Shown here: positions 44,903 to 56,455 of the stretch, piece by piece | Layout: each line of letters opens with the position of its first letter | How positions within the stretch are numbered: position 1 is the first letter of the stretch | From: Mesodorylaimus sp. YZB2_4 | Lineage: Eukaryota; Nematoda; Enoplea; Dorylaimida; Dorylaimidae | Direction: 5' to 3' | Assembly (NCBI GenBank): GCA_030248295.1 | Contig: JASANH010001039.1 | Coordinates: 434,001-498,000, forward strand | DNA: 64,000 bases | The notes under the pieces: model-generated | What the model was told of the DNA's origin: nothing | Databases searched by the model: none | Seen by the model: the letters and a program-made list of their open reading frames with translations, nothing else | Made by a program: the position numbers and the translations under genes

Positions 44903-46581
44903 CTAGGGAACATAGTTGTAATGTGTGCACCCTCCATCCAAGAGCGATAACACGCTGCTGGCTCGATTCGGGAGTGGATCATGTATTGAACGAGTGAACA
45001 ATTGACAAATAGGAGTTTGTGTATTCATCAAATTCTGAATGAAGTTGAAACTTCGACACCAGATTTTTCGCGCACAAGCGCAACCACATTCTTGAGGATC
45101 CGCCGCAGGCATGGTTTCGATCGGCGTTTCTGTCATACATCGATTAGTCTTCGTGTACGTTTCGTCATGAACTAGAAAAGTCGGATGCATTCGAGTATGT
45201 ATCTCCATAAAAAAGTATCTTACCACTGAACTGGCATACGACGCTTTGACTCGCAGCGCATCTGATATCGTAGAAACTTACGGTTCCATTCGAGGATCCT
45301 AGCAAAACGAAACAAAACTCGTTATAATGATCGTCTAGACTGTTGCAAAGCTTGTAATGTATCCAAGTTGTATTCGCCAAAGTCGTGCTGCGGGTATTGA
45401 CGGCGTCGTACCATAACGTAGATAATTGAGTGTCAAGACAAGACGTGCTGCCATTTGTAGAGTCGTCCTTTCTCAAAGCTATCCAAACATGAAATGTATT
45501 GTTGTTCAACGGTAGTACATTCTAAAAAGATACTCTATATGCTTCCAGCCAAACTCAGTCATTTGACTAGGTACACTTTGCTTAGCGCATATGCGCAATA
45601 TGATGAATGTGGAAGGAAGCTCTGATGATTCATCACTTTGATATTAATTGGCCTATACCAAGAAAAGGACTGGTGTGCACTTTCCTGAGCAACAGACTAG
45701 TTCGGTAGGTATCGACCTAAGACACCAACCTGATAAACAGTAGTACAGCTTGCTGTCCTGCCTATGCGCTCCTTCTGCCCCACAGCGTACACAATGAGCG
45801 AGTCATCACGCCAATCTTGACCCTGTTTTTTTTTTCCTTAATCATCAAACGCTGCACAGAGAATTCGAGTGTGAAGAGACACATTACACACTGACAAGAA
45901 CTGATTTACCTGCTTTCGAGTACATAGAACACTTTTATATTATGTACTCGGAGCTGACAGTGCTTGAAACAATCTTCAACCACTCGCGTTAATGTTTTAC
46001 CAGTCTTAGACTACAGAAGTCGTAGTCTCTAAGTACATATGATACCCCCGTAACTACGATCTGGCATGTGAGGCAGAGAGGAAAACAAAAGACAAGAGCA
46101 CAAAAGCACAAAAGCGGTCCTGATGACAAGAAAAATCAATGACCTACCAATAAATATTGCTTCACAGCATCAAGCTTCAGATTGCTATGAATTTGAAGTG
46201 GTATCGCATCCTGCTGATAATCATGGCAAACAGACCAAGCTTGGTCCCACGTTGTTGAGACATTCGTCGCGAAGAAACATTTCCCACCGTGGATGATCCC
46301 GTTGACTCTAGCGCACGTTTCATTTTGGTTGGCAAGGGCTAAAAAAACAGTTCAACGGATTTTTCGTGACCAATGGTTATGGTCTTTAAAGGGTGCGACG
46401 GCATAGAGGACCTCGGTCGGACATTGCAGTGCTGTAACTGCTTTAAAAAACTGACGATACCCGCAAGCTTTTGGCAAGCGTAAAAATTCCTTTGTAGGCA
46501 ACATTCTACAATAAACCGGCATATGCGAGCAAAGTTACCTCCTGACGCGGCGAAGATCAAACCAAGAATTACAACTCTCAT
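44903..46581 (-). CDS. Secreted C-type lectin-like + PAN domain protein, copy 1
   Basis: The exons are 46581-46539 (43 nt, ATG at 46581), 46338-46148 (191 nt), 45521-45224 (298 nt) and 45171-44903 (269 nt, TAG). The phases 1, 0, 1 match and give 266 residues. A signal peptide (MRVVILGLIFAASG) leads into a C-type lectin fold: GGKCFF, TTWDQAWSVCHDY...IHS, HVWIALR (WIGL motif), ...CFVLL and DIRCAASQSVVCQF. Exon 4 encodes a PAN/apple-type module (RCMTETP, ECGCACARKIWCRSFNF, CQLF, GGCTHYN). No EPN/QPD or WND calcium-sugar motif is present, so classical Ca-dependent carbohydrate binding is doubtful. Likely extracellular recognition or matrix binding. It has a near-identical paralogue at 58379-60068. 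Confidence 0.88.
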
Positions 46582-47439
46582 AATCAAAGTGAAGTTCGGC
46601 GATCAGCAGAGGGAACAGCCAGCTTACAAGGTGAGGGGTACAGAATTAGACTGACAGCAAGCTAGCTCACAATGGATTGCTGGGCTGCAACCGCCATGAA
46701 AGATTCTTCGTATGGTCTAAAACCTTTGGACTTCAATAAAATACACAATATTTAAACAAAAGGTTGGTAGTTCAGCTTTAATGTAGCGTGCGTAGAAGCA
46801 CAAGTCGGTTCAGCACCCGACGTGATTACTTATTCATGCTCACCCACTGGAGGAGCTTTTTATGTTCAAGACAAGACAATGTTGATCGATACTTGTGTTT
46901 TTCACTTTACAGTAGTTCGCGCTTTTTCACTTGAGAAACGACCAGGTCGACAAATGTAAGCACGAAAGAAACAAATTCGTTAGAAAATTTCAACATTTTA
47001 TTACTCCATGTCACAATATAGGCACGCATATTTGTTCTGAGAGTATGCGCATTTATGTAATGCTGTTGTTTTATTCTGGTTTGTGACTCACCGCTCACGC
47101 ATTATCGAAGAAGCATGATCTTTGCAAGCACCTCGGCAACACTGCAAGCAAAAGTATCAAAAGACTCCGCAACAAAAGCGGGCTGCCGGCACGATTACCT
47201 TATCATACACAAAACATACCCTTCGAGTAAAAGGGCTTTCCATTAGTTCCATCCAGGCAAATTTTGATCAGCTTCTTAAAAGTGCTAAAACGATTAGAAT
47301 TCTCGTACGGAATGTTTGTTCTTAATCAGACACCAATAAATTTGTCATTTCCGAGCCTAATGAACCTGTATAATCGAATTTTTAAAACATGAGGGAAATT
47401 TTAACTTCCACAAACCCTTGCTGTTCTTCAGCCATCACG

Positions 47440-47700
47440 CTCCGAAAAGTGCGAGATATTGAAGGTGAAATCGAGCCGAAGAATGAGCCTGTAGGACCTG
47501 TAAAACGTGTTCGTCTACTCTACTGGGGAGCGAATGATAGAAGTGACAGGAGGATGTCCGACACTGATTAGAAAACCACTGCAGCAGGGGCAGGAATGAA
47601 GTGATGGGAAAAAGTTTGCCGCTGTTGGGATGGCGGAGATAGAGATATTAAAAAATGTCCAGCTAGCATCGCCTGCAGTAATCTTGTCTAGTGAGATCAT
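47440..47700 (-). pseudogene. GPCR fragment (N-terminus to TM2), copy 1
   Basis: Reading minus, ASWTFFNISISAIPTAANFF followed after a frame break by NTFYRS and LDFTFNISH matches residues 24-105 of the receptor at 33718-34908. Nothing of TM3-TM7 remains. It is duplicated at 60885-61142. Confidence 0.65.
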
Positions 47701-47719
47701 AAAAGAAATAGCTTGTCAA

Positions 47720-48590
47720 AGAAATATCGTGACTGCGCTGAGAAAATCGCTAGAAATCGCAATGAAACGAGGGATGTCTGCGCCTGACAATTAGCAACGC
47801 CTGTCCGGCCTGACAGCAAGCACCTGCTCGCTGGCAGAAAACTGACAGGCTGACGATGTGTAACGCTAGCTGGCCAGCCCTGTTTTATAACTGGCAAGCT
47901 CTTTATAAGTCTTTAGTTTCAGATTTTTCTGCGTCCTAGGAGCTCACTTATCGTCGAATTCAGAACACATTCACAAAACACCCCCCTTCCCCCTGTCGAG
48001 CTATTGATAGTCGCAACCAAGAAGTGTTATTTGAAAACGTGATGCTCAAGGTCGCGACGGAGGGTGATGAACTCCAATGCCAGCGACGCACCGTCGATGT
48101 TTGATCTTGCGATGTGCTTATCGCGGCATCTCTGTTGCTCACAACCGGTCTTCGTTTCGGTCGCCGGCTCTGTGTGTCCCCCAAGCTGTCATCGGTTGAA
48201 GCCTATGCGCATAGGCTATGCATGCCTAGCCTTTGCCCTTGCCCTACGTGAGTATTCTATCACACAGAGCAGCCGCCGACCTGAGAGGGCCCTGGTTATT
48301 TTTTATGCTAGAAGACAACGCAGTCGATGCTTGGGTGATCTTCCGTCTATGCTTGCCAGCCGATTTGAGCAGTCGGCCACCCTGTTCTCTCTGCATCTAT
48401 ACTATTCCACGCAAAAACCTTAGCACTGTGTGCAAAGAATTCTTGGGAAAGGTTCTTACAAAAACGCCACACAACAATTACTATTCCTTCTGCTTTATGC
48501 CTGCTTCTGTCCAAAAAGAGGGTATCAACACTACTACTGTACTGATATCCGAACATTGTGTGACGTGTTCCTACTGTGTCTGCTGCTCTT
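47720..48590. other. Duplicated non-coding flank
   Basis: Matches 62515-63230 through blocks such as CACCTGCTCGCTG.CAGAAAACTGA, AAAACGTGATGCTCA and CCCAAGCTGTCATCGGTTG. A TTATAAAAC word (minus strand, about 47880) may be a relic promoter for the GPCR fragment. No gene recognised. Confidence 0.4.
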
Positions 48591-48591
48591 C

Positions 48592-49604
48592 TCATCGTCG
48601 CCTGCCCGTCAGTGACCTGTTGATACTGCAGTCGCGATCTTCATCCTTGAATTTCGATTCCAAGTTGTACTCGCCCAAATCGTATGGATCTTTCTTTTTG
48701 TTGGTTGTGCTCACATAATCGTCCGGAATGGATATTTTGATCTTCCGTTGACAACCCTGGAAAGGAAGTTCATGTAAGACTGGCTTCGTACATTGCAAAA
48801 TTTGAATTTTTAGAAAGTTCACTCGTTGTTGCAATTCCGTTTAATTGAATAAGCTTTCGAAAGCTAGACGCGCATAAGATTCAATATGGAGCTTTACCCG
48901 TGTAAAACTGTCATGAGCAGCCTGCAGCGGTAAATTAAAGTTTGCGTTGTTCGAGATTTTTGAACTGGTCTATTAAAATATTTGTATCCAAGAGTAGCAA
49001 AGGGCTGTGAGAACACGCTCTTTGACGCTCCATAAAACAGTGAGTTACGAGTACCAAGTTGGCTCAAGCATGAAACTCACTTTTTCGATGCCAAACAAAT
49101 CGTCATTGCAGTCAGTATAAATGTGCACTTCTGGTGTTATCTTGAACGACCGGTCGACATTCAATGTGATGAGGAACGTCCCATCGTCCTTGACAGCAAT
49201 TTGGTCTTGATCGTCGAATCCAATACCTGAAAAACTCTCAGATATACTCAGATACCGTGCTATCTCGCTCTGTGCTGACTGTTCTGCTGGCCGGATGCCT
49301 TATTTTAGACCTACACTACTGTACATTGCCTATGCCTGAGTTGACTACAGTAGCGTGTGTGATGTCTCACTCTTCAACTTGTGAGGTGTTCACTGTGTGG
49401 CGTGTGCATATTTACCAAATATGTACGGTATGCATCACAGACGCACTTACGTTTGTTTAGTATCTTCACCCAGGAGTCCTTGCTCGTCGCCGTCTTGTTG
49501 CCGCAAATCAGCTGGCCTTTAACGGTGATACTCTGCGGATAGGCAGTGCAGACGGCCACGACCAAAGCCAGCAGAAGGACGATTTCTTGAGCCACGGCGG
49601 CCAT
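48592..49604 (-). CDS. Transthyretin-like (TTL, PF01060-type) secreted protein, 3 exons
   Basis: The exons are 49604-49451 (154 nt), 49226-49081 (146 nt) and 48756-48592 (165 nt, TGA), with phases 1 and 0, giving 154 residues. A signal peptide (IVLLLALVVAVCTAYPQ) is followed by SITVKGQLICGNKTAT, the family's opening beta strand. Exon 2 encodes VKDDGTFLITL...ITPEVHIYTDCND, and exon 3 encodes RKIKISIPDDYVS...DPYDLGEYNLE ending near CSIN, all diagnostic of nematode-type TTL proteins. These are secreted beta-sandwich proteins; one family member acts as an apoptotic-cell bridging factor in worms, most have unknown roles. A basic tail (SLTGRRR) extends past the usual end. A TATA box lies 57 bp upstream of the ATG. 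It is duplicated at 63234-63868. Confidence 0.9.
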
Positions 49605-49660
49605 TTCGTCGAAATGAGAATGGGAATGAGAACTCTCTGTTGTCGGCCTACTGTCTGTCC

Positions 49661-49668
49661 TTTTTATA
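49661..49668 (-). promoter_or_regulatory. TATA box of the TTL gene
   Basis: CTATAAAAAGG on the minus strand, 57-64 bp before the ATG at 49604. The predicted leader is about 30 nt. Confidence 0.6.
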
Positions 49669-49704
49669 GAGTCTGCGGGAACCAGTCACATGGCATGAAC
49701 TGTC

Positions 49705-50904
49705 CAGACTTGAAGTTAAATCACGTGCATTGACATAACGAACCTGAAAGTCATGACAGCCACGCCCGCGTTCCTTCCAGGTCCGTTTATCAAGACTGCA
49801 TTTTAGGTGATTTAGTTTGCGCCGATGCTTTCGTTGTTTTCGATTTGAGTGGCAGACAAGTCCGGAATGGTTGAGTTCTTCGAACGAATCTGACGAGAGA
49901 AGTCTAAACTCTAAACCAGGCACGCCCAAATGTCACATGTTGTCTATTCTGTATAAGCGAAGATGAATCACTGCAGTAAGTTCTAGACTCGAGACACAAG
50001 AAAGTCTCTGTCGGTCTGTGTCGCCCTTTGATGGCGTTTTGCAAAGGTGATTCGTCGACGCTGTATTATCAGGGACCGCTTTGACCCCAGAATCGTCCAT
50101 CACCACGTCACACCACTGGATACTAAGCCCATCATGTCACCACTCATATAATAGGTTTGCAGGCGCATTTCCATTTTTTATCTCGCATTCTCAAAAATCT
50201 ACCCACCATGTGCCTCAGAGAGTTCATGGTTTAACACTGCAGTCGATCACCGTAGAATCAGGTGACACAGCAAAAGTTGGTCATGCCATTGCAGAACGTC
50301 GACATTGTTTCACCTTTTGGGCGTGTCAACTAAAGTTGACCTGTCACCGCTAGAAATAATGGAGAACTCGATCATTCCGGATTGCAGCAAGGCCTGTCTG
50401 AGCCATCTCACAAACTCACGCGGTCCCTTAAGAGAAAAGTACAAAAACAGTTTGATGCGATCGATGCTTGTGATCAAGCTTGATGCTTGGTCAAATGATG
50501 AAGGAAAGAGAAACTGCGGAAAGCAGAAGTCCACTGTTCAGGTTGTAGAGACTAAGTCACAGTCTGCAGTACCTAGTGCCAACAATTAGGCACAATGTGA
50601 AACATTTAGGATTTCCTAGCCATGGTACATGGCGTGCATGCCATACGTTAGGGTAGAAAGAAAGTCAGTAGAAATCCATCCACCGATTACACTAGGAGAA
50701 AACCTCTCGTGATATGAGTGATTGGAAAAACTCAAAAAGACAGCATCAGCCCACCTGTCGGATAGAGCGGAACTGGGCGCTGTGGCTCCGTGCTTCAAGG
50801 CAATGCGCTGGGAGCTAACTACCTTCATCAGACACTTTACTTTTGTGACTCCTTTTGTTTCGAAGCTCACTGTACGTACAGTGCTTACTAGCCTTGCACT
50901 TTTG
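49705..50904. other. Intergenic upstream of TTL copy 1
   Basis: Some open plus frames exist (50305-50589, 50722-50997) with mixed composition but no recognisable domain; possibly decayed coding sequence. Confidence 0.3.
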
Positions 50905-51620
50905 TCAATACATGCTCCTACTCATTGCCTGCTCATTGCTTGCTCATCAGGGGGTTCGCTCAGAGGGCATTTAATTATAATCAACACAAAAAATTAGACT
51001 CGATTTTGCATAAAGCGGACACCAACGTCTTAGTATGATAAAATATTCAGTCAGAGCTTACATCCGATGCAAAGTCAGTCAACCACATTGCATGCAGACG
51101 AACTTGACACTTCTGACCTTCAATCTTATTTTTCGTGAAATTGCATGTGAAGAGTGTCTAGGCTGACCTGATTCACGTGCCACACTATTCGTGCTCCTTG
51201 ACAGAGTCTTTTACAACAGATGAAGAAATTTTTATCGTGATCCTAGAGTGTAACATCGCACTGTCTGGGGCATGCAAACCGCACCATAATTTTACCTCCT
51301 CAATAATTATAAAGCACATAGGCCTTGTGCGGCGATAAGGCGCGATTAAGCCACTCGTAGATCGCTAATACATTTGATTTTACGCTTGTGAGTTACTTCT
51401 ATTTGCTGCATGCTGTAACCAAGATTGGGAGTGATATCAATTTTACACGCTCTCTCCTAATGGCTTCACTTCTAGGTACCAGCGCCTCCGCTGTCAACTA
51501 TCGATGAACGCACAGTGCCTTGCTTACACACTTCTAGCCCACAGAAAATTCACGACCTCAAATTTCTAGTTGAGCTATCGTATTTTTGTCTTATATTTTA
51601 CCTCTTCTGATAAAACTGCT
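50905..51620 (+). repeat. Dispersed coding-derived repeat, copy R5
   Basis: Starts with CATTGCTTGCTCATCAGG..GTTCGCT and TTTTGCATAAAGCGGACACCAACG as in R1-R3. It continues with the R3-type tail (CACTCGTAGATCGCTAATAC, CTATCGATGAACG). Confidence 0.55.
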
Positions 51621-53040
51621 CCTGATAAGCCAGCTTTAAAGCAGCCAGGTTGTGCACTTGTATGAGGCTTCAACGAACAAGTGACTAACCGCCCTGCAGT
51701 TACTCCTCACACACACCCTTGATTCAGTAGATATTGGTGATTGAGAGTGGGTAGAAGGCGTTTTAACACCGCCAGCTCACATTGGAATTCCCAGCGCCTA
51801 AACTTTCCTGTGATCTATGATCTGCTCGTGACCATTTTACATATTTTCGCGATGGTTTCTGTGTAGCCTGCTCGCCTAACGTTACCCACGTCTATTCACC
51901 GCCTGTACTCGCCGTGCAGCCGCGACGCTATACCCATGTGGTTAACGACACTCCCCGAAAATCAGTTGATTCCGTGCGGACCGACCAATAGGAGTGCGAG
52001 CGGCGGCGAATGGGCGGCGGCGCGCGGCACCTAGACATTCGTACAGGGTTCGATATTTTGTATATTTTTCAGGCTCGGAAACATTTTCTTGAAAAAAGAG
52101 CGCGGAGCGTCGATAGCCCGAAGAATTGTGCACAAGATGATGTAAAATGTATCAGGTATAGCCCCAATGCTGTCGAGCACTCGTGATTTTCGTTTCCGTG
52201 TGGGGCGGAGTTTCGCTCGCGTTTTGTAACTAAAATTATTATTATGCGTTTTCGTGACCAATTAAAAAGAAAAACGCCCGGAGGGTCGATTGGCATGCTT
52301 TCAAGCTTCAAAGTGAGCCTACTTTCATCGATTTTGGTGCGCGCAATCAAAAGAATTCGTAACTTTGATTTCTTGGAGAATAAATTAAATCCGAAACTAT
52401 ATTTTACCTCATTTTGTGCGTCGAACTCAAAAAATTTGAAAAACACGCGACAATCGGTCCAGTCCAGGAGCACATTTAAGACTCTCCACAAGACTCGGCA
52501 TCAGCACACGGTTCAGAAGCACATTTAAGCAGGTCATCACGCTCATCAGCATCAACTCACATCGACGTCTTCACAGCAGGCTCATTCCGGTGTTGTAGTT
52601 CATGAGTCTGACAACCAGCTCGCATGGTTGGATGATCGAGGGCTTTCAGCAAGCATCGTGCAGCCGATTGCCCCAGTTCTTTCGGTGTGATTGTCGGCAG
52701 CGGCAGACGGAAACTGATTTCCAACTCCTCCATCCCTAGTCTGAAGTACAGTAGTGCGCTTCATGTAGATTTTTTTCGATGCTTTTCACCTAAAAGAAGC
52801 AACCTCATTCTTGACACCAACGACCATGTGAGTGACTCACTCGTCCGTGAGTCCGACACCGACGTCCACTAGCGCACCTCCTATGCATCTGCTGCCGTGC
52901 AGCTTGTCTGATGATCCGACGTCCGCAAATAGACACTTGGCTTCAGCGCGGTGGTTGCATCCGTTGCCAAAAAGGAAAAGAACTATTAAAGGGGGTTAGC
53001 CTTTAAGTTGGTCCTATTGCTCCTGAGCTAATCCTGTCAT
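51621..53040. other. Intergenic; GC-rich patch at 51900-52045
   Basis: No domain found. A minus frame at 52069-52491 (140 codons) and an overlapping plus frame at 52244-52528 are both open; neither is recognisable. GGCGGCGAATGGGCGGCGGCG marks the GC-rich patch. Confidence 0.3.
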
Positions 53041-53099
53041 TGAATCTAAGTTAAACCTACAGCATCCCAAATCAAGCCTATCGCCCGCAGTAAAAACCA

Positions 53100-53930
53100 G
53101 GCGTCTCCTATGTTGAGTCTGTCAAACCCCAAAGTCGGACCCTGCCGCCTCCCAAGTCGAACCTATCGCCCCCAAGTTAAACCGGTCGCCCCCTACAAGT
53201 CGAGCCTGCCCCCCAAATCCGACCTGCCATTTCCAAATCGTGCCTGTAACAGCTCCGAAGAGCCGTTGCTTCTGGCACTCTTTGAGAAACAGCTTCTGGC
53301 CTGATCCAGTGAGCCTTCCTCGAATCGGACCTGCCATTTCCAAATCGCGCCTGTAACAGCTCCGAAGAGCCGTTGCTTCTGGCACTCTTTGGGAAACAGC
53401 TTCTGGCCCGATCCGGTGAGCCTGCCCCCCAAGTCGGACCTGCCATTTCCAAATCGCGCCTGTAACAGCTCCGAAGAGCCGTTGCTTCTAGCACTCTTTG
53501 GGAAACAGCTTCTGGCCCGACCCGGTGAGCCTTTTCCGAATCGGACCTGTCATTTCCAAATCGTGCCTGTAACAGCTCCGAAGAGCCGTTGCTTCTGGCA
53601 CTCTTTGGGAAACAGCTTCTGGCCCGATCTGGTGAGCCTGCCCCCCCCTAAGTCGGACCTGCCATTTCCAAATCGTGCCTGTAACGGCTCCGAAGAGCCG
53701 TTGCTTCTGGCACTCTTCCGACCCAACCCAGCGAGCGGTTTGGGCCCAACTCAGTTAGTGGCCTGACCTAACCTCGTAAGTTTAACTTCTGACTCAACCA
53801 GGGAAGCTCTGGTCAAACCAGGGACTGTTGACTTGATCCAGTTAGCCGCTCCTGGCCAAGCTTAGAAGCAACTTCAGGCCCAGCCCCGTAAGCAAATTCT
53901 GGTACCAACCTTATGAGCGGTCTCCTCGAT
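53100..53930. repeat. Minisatellite, about 108-bp unit with 30-bp sub-structure
   Basis: The word GACCTG(C/T)CATTTCC recurs at 53221, 53328, 53437, 53544 and 53656 (spacing 107, 109, 107, 112). Each unit contains GCTCCGAAGAGCCGTTGC, itself a hairpin, and AACAGCTTCTGGCC. Before the array, shorter units like AAGT(C/T)(G/A)AACC..TCGCCCCC are tandem. After it, about 30-bp units built on CAACC..GTTAGC...CTGG continue to 53930. Open frames on both strands are a by-product of the period. Confidence 0.8.
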
Positions 53931-54726
53931 TCCACTGCTTTTGCCTGAAAATAACGATGCGAATTCGCCGTTTGAAGACGGGATCGTCCAGCTGATCTGA
54001 AGTTGCACTGCACCGTGACGATGTTTGCTTGAGTCGAGTCGAACTTGACGACGTTTATCGTCCTTCAAATTGCCGTGAAGAGCAGCTCTGGCGCCGGGGT
54101 TGAGAGAGAAGAAACAAACCGACTATCCGCAGCTAGCGCAAAGATAGCGAATGAAACTGCTGCTATGAAGAGACTGTAAAATGACCCACTTTACAACCTC
54201 TCAGCTTCGCTGCGGGAAAGCTCGCGCTTTACAGTACCAGTATGTATTCTTGAAGTTTAAATACAATTCAGCCAGTCTACAGACAGTCGTTGGCAAAGAA
54301 GTGGAACAAAAGCAACGCACAGTGTCACGAAAGATCATCATTGCAGAAGGCTTATAATACGAACTTGGGGTATAGTGATGCTGGGGATATAGCAATTCGA
54401 ACTTTGTAGTTAGATGCCATCTACCATATAGTTGGATCCATCGTACCCAGTCATATTTTCGCGGTTGACAAGTACTCTCGTCAGTGCATTGCTGTAGACC
54501 TGCCAGCCTGCCACACGATTAGGGTAGACCCATAAAAAAAGGAGAGGCGACCGTTTATGAGTGTGGTCCACTAAAAAACACTTAGAAGTGGGTTAGTTTC
54601 AATGCATATCAAGAACCCAGCATCAAGGATTGTAAATATCTCTTCATACGTTACTACGGTCACACTGTACGATCAGGCAGTGGTGGCTGCATAGTAACGA
54701 TCCATCGTCGCTAGTCGTCTGATGTA
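53931..54726. other. Intergenic, nothing recognised
   Basis: No supported gene or repeat between the minisatellite and the Tc1-like element. Confidence 0.35.
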
Positions 54727-55426
54727 TCGGGTGTGCAATAAAGGATGACCCTCTAATGTATCGTCTTCTACGGGCCTTATTAGGCAAGTTATCGCGAAAT
54801 ATTTTATACCATTGTGTTCAGCATTCAATGCTGAGTCAGCTTGCCCTATTTTACTTGCCTATATTCACCATTCGTTTTCAAACCTCGATACAGTCGAGAG
54901 TACCAACTTTCACAGCTTTTTTTCTCAATATCCTAACGATAGGAGGTCAATCCGAGATCATTTTTCAATATTCGGCGAATCGTTGTTTCCATGATTTGAG
55001 CTCGCTAGCTAATTTCGCAGTGGTCACTCCCTTTTCCCTCCGCAGACGACCCTTCACTTTTTGAATCATTCCCTTCGTGCGAACGCTGCGCGGACGACCA
55101 GGCGAATTATGCAGCTCGATAGTGCCAGTTTCGGCGAACATTTTGCACCATCGCTTCACTGTTTTCAGACTCACGACTCCATCCAATTGTTCGAAAATCT
55201 TTTGGGGACCATACCCTTTTTCTACGCTTAGAAACCACCAAATTTCTTAGGTCTTGGCTTTTCATTAATTTGTTCAAGAAGCTGTACAATATGACGGACA
55301 TTAAGTGGACTGCCTGATGTAGAATTAAATGCTCTATCTGCCTGCTTTAGTGTCCAATTTACAATGCGACTGCGTCCGACGTAAACTAGCCCCTTCTGTG
55401 AGGGTCATTCTTTATGGCGCATCCGA
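54727..55426 (-). mobile_element. Tc1/mariner-like element, 700 bp, internally deleted
   Basis: The ends TCGGGTGTGCAATAAAGGA (54727) and, on the other strand, TCGGATGCGCCATAAAGAA (from 55426) are imperfect 27-bp inverted repeats. TA flanks both ends (54725-54726 and 55427-55428). On the minus strand the interior encodes the N-terminal DNA-binding part of a transposase. One helix-turn-helix segment includes LNVRHIVQLLEQINEKPRP. A second includes TVKRWCKMFAETGTIEL, SPGRPRSVRT and LRREKG. The catalytic domain is absent, and frames are broken between the two halves. Confidence 0.78.
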
Positions 55427-55789
55427 TACAACCTAAAAGCTGACGACCGCACAAAAGTCTCGATAATAGCAAGGAACCGTTTTGCCTGTAGCTGGCTAAG
55501 CAGTCAGACCTTATAAGCAAGGCTGTGCGGGGTCCAGCGCACATAGCAGAGTCCCAAGTTCAAGTTCAAGCTATACTGCGACCTAAAGCAGAAAGAGCGC
55601 GCTGAATTGGGCAGACGCAAACTTGATAAAAAAAGAGAATCACGCGGTAAAAGTCATCAAACGAACAGTCGAATTAAAATTACTGAGAGAAGAAAAACCA
55701 ACATACTCAGATAACGAATTCCATAAATACATAGTCGAATATTCGAAAGACTGCGTAAAAGACACAGTACGATGTTTCTGTAAAACCAA
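55427..55789. other. Spacer between Tc1-like element and SINE
   Basis: Nothing recognised. Confidence 0.3.
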
Positions 55790-56060
55790 ATGATGACTGC
55801 CAGTGTCCCTCTGCGTGTCTCCACTGGGAATACCTTCCCAGTGGACTGGACACCGACTTGCTCGGAAAATGGCGGGTGGGCCTGGTCGGTGTTCGAGAGC
55901 CGAGACTGTCTACTCGTTTGGCTTCCATTTCTCCACTCGGAGCACCTCGGCGGTACCGGGTGAGTCACCCACGGCATGGTGTGCAAGGCAGGCGAGGGCT
56001 TAGGTTGGAAAGCCGCCCTCTATGACCAGGGATCGAACCCGGGACGAGTCCTAGTCATAC
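55790..56060 (-). repeat. tRNA-derived SINE, copy 3 (inverted)
   Basis: On the minus strand the B box GGGTTCGATCCC (56040-56029) is followed by GCCGTGGGTGACTCACC, AAGCCAAACGAGTAGACAG and a tail ending near GGTATTCCCAGTGGAGAC. The body matches the copy at 17460-17770. Confidence 0.65.
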
Positions 56061-56264
56061 AGTCATGTCCGCACATTTCGGCTCTGAATACGCTCGATAA
56101 CAAAGTCGAGATCACGGTCCCGACTCAATTACTCTCCAAGAGCTTTGCAATTAGCATCCTTCTTCTTACTATCGAATCAGTTTTTACAGCCCGTAAACTT
56201 TGCTCATGTCAAGCGTGGGCATTAAAAAGTGACGACAAGTTTTTCTCGCGTCATCTATGCAATG

Positions 56265-56455
56265 CAGGAGACATGAGTGATTTATCGAAGCATGCAAATA
56301 AGTGCGCATTTTGCCCTTCAAGAAAAAAGAAACGTGAGCAAGACCCATCAACAGTGAGCAGTCACGCGCGCGCCTGTGCCCAATGCGACCTGTGTCTGCA
56401 ATCAAAGAAGCTTAGACACAATGTGATGATGACTTTTGTCTGCTTACAGGAATAG
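56265..56455 (+). pseudogene. Cys-rich zinc-binding-like exon (better copy)
   Basis: After an acceptor-like TGCAATGCAG (56257-56266) the frame reads DMSDLSKHANKCAFCPSRKKK...ACAQCDLCLQSKK to a TAG at 56455. Paired CxxC motifs suggest a small zinc-binding fold of unknown family. It is followed, as at 42925, by the half-inverted dispersed repeat, so both belong to one duplicated unit. Confidence 0.4.

Larger units (their letters stand above)
44735..49700. repeat. Segmental duplication, copy 1 (partner 58208-64000)
   Basis: Gene order and introns are conserved between the two blocks: lectin + PAN gene, GPCR fragment, TTL gene, all minus strand. The offset is about 13.48 kb at the lectin gene and 14.64 kb at the TTL gene, because copy 2 gained about 1.2 kb between 61146 and 62515. 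Exon lengths are identical and intron lengths nearly so. Confidence 0.88.

Noticed and set aside
49648-49929. Minus-strand open frame upstream of the TTL gene
   Set aside because: It spans the TATA box and promoter, has no domain, and is not preserved as a gene-like feature.
53122-53766. Long open frames on both strands at 53.1-53.8 kb
   Set aside because: They are by-products of a 108-bp tandem repeat (a multiple of three) and shift meaning with unit length changes; no domain or start context.
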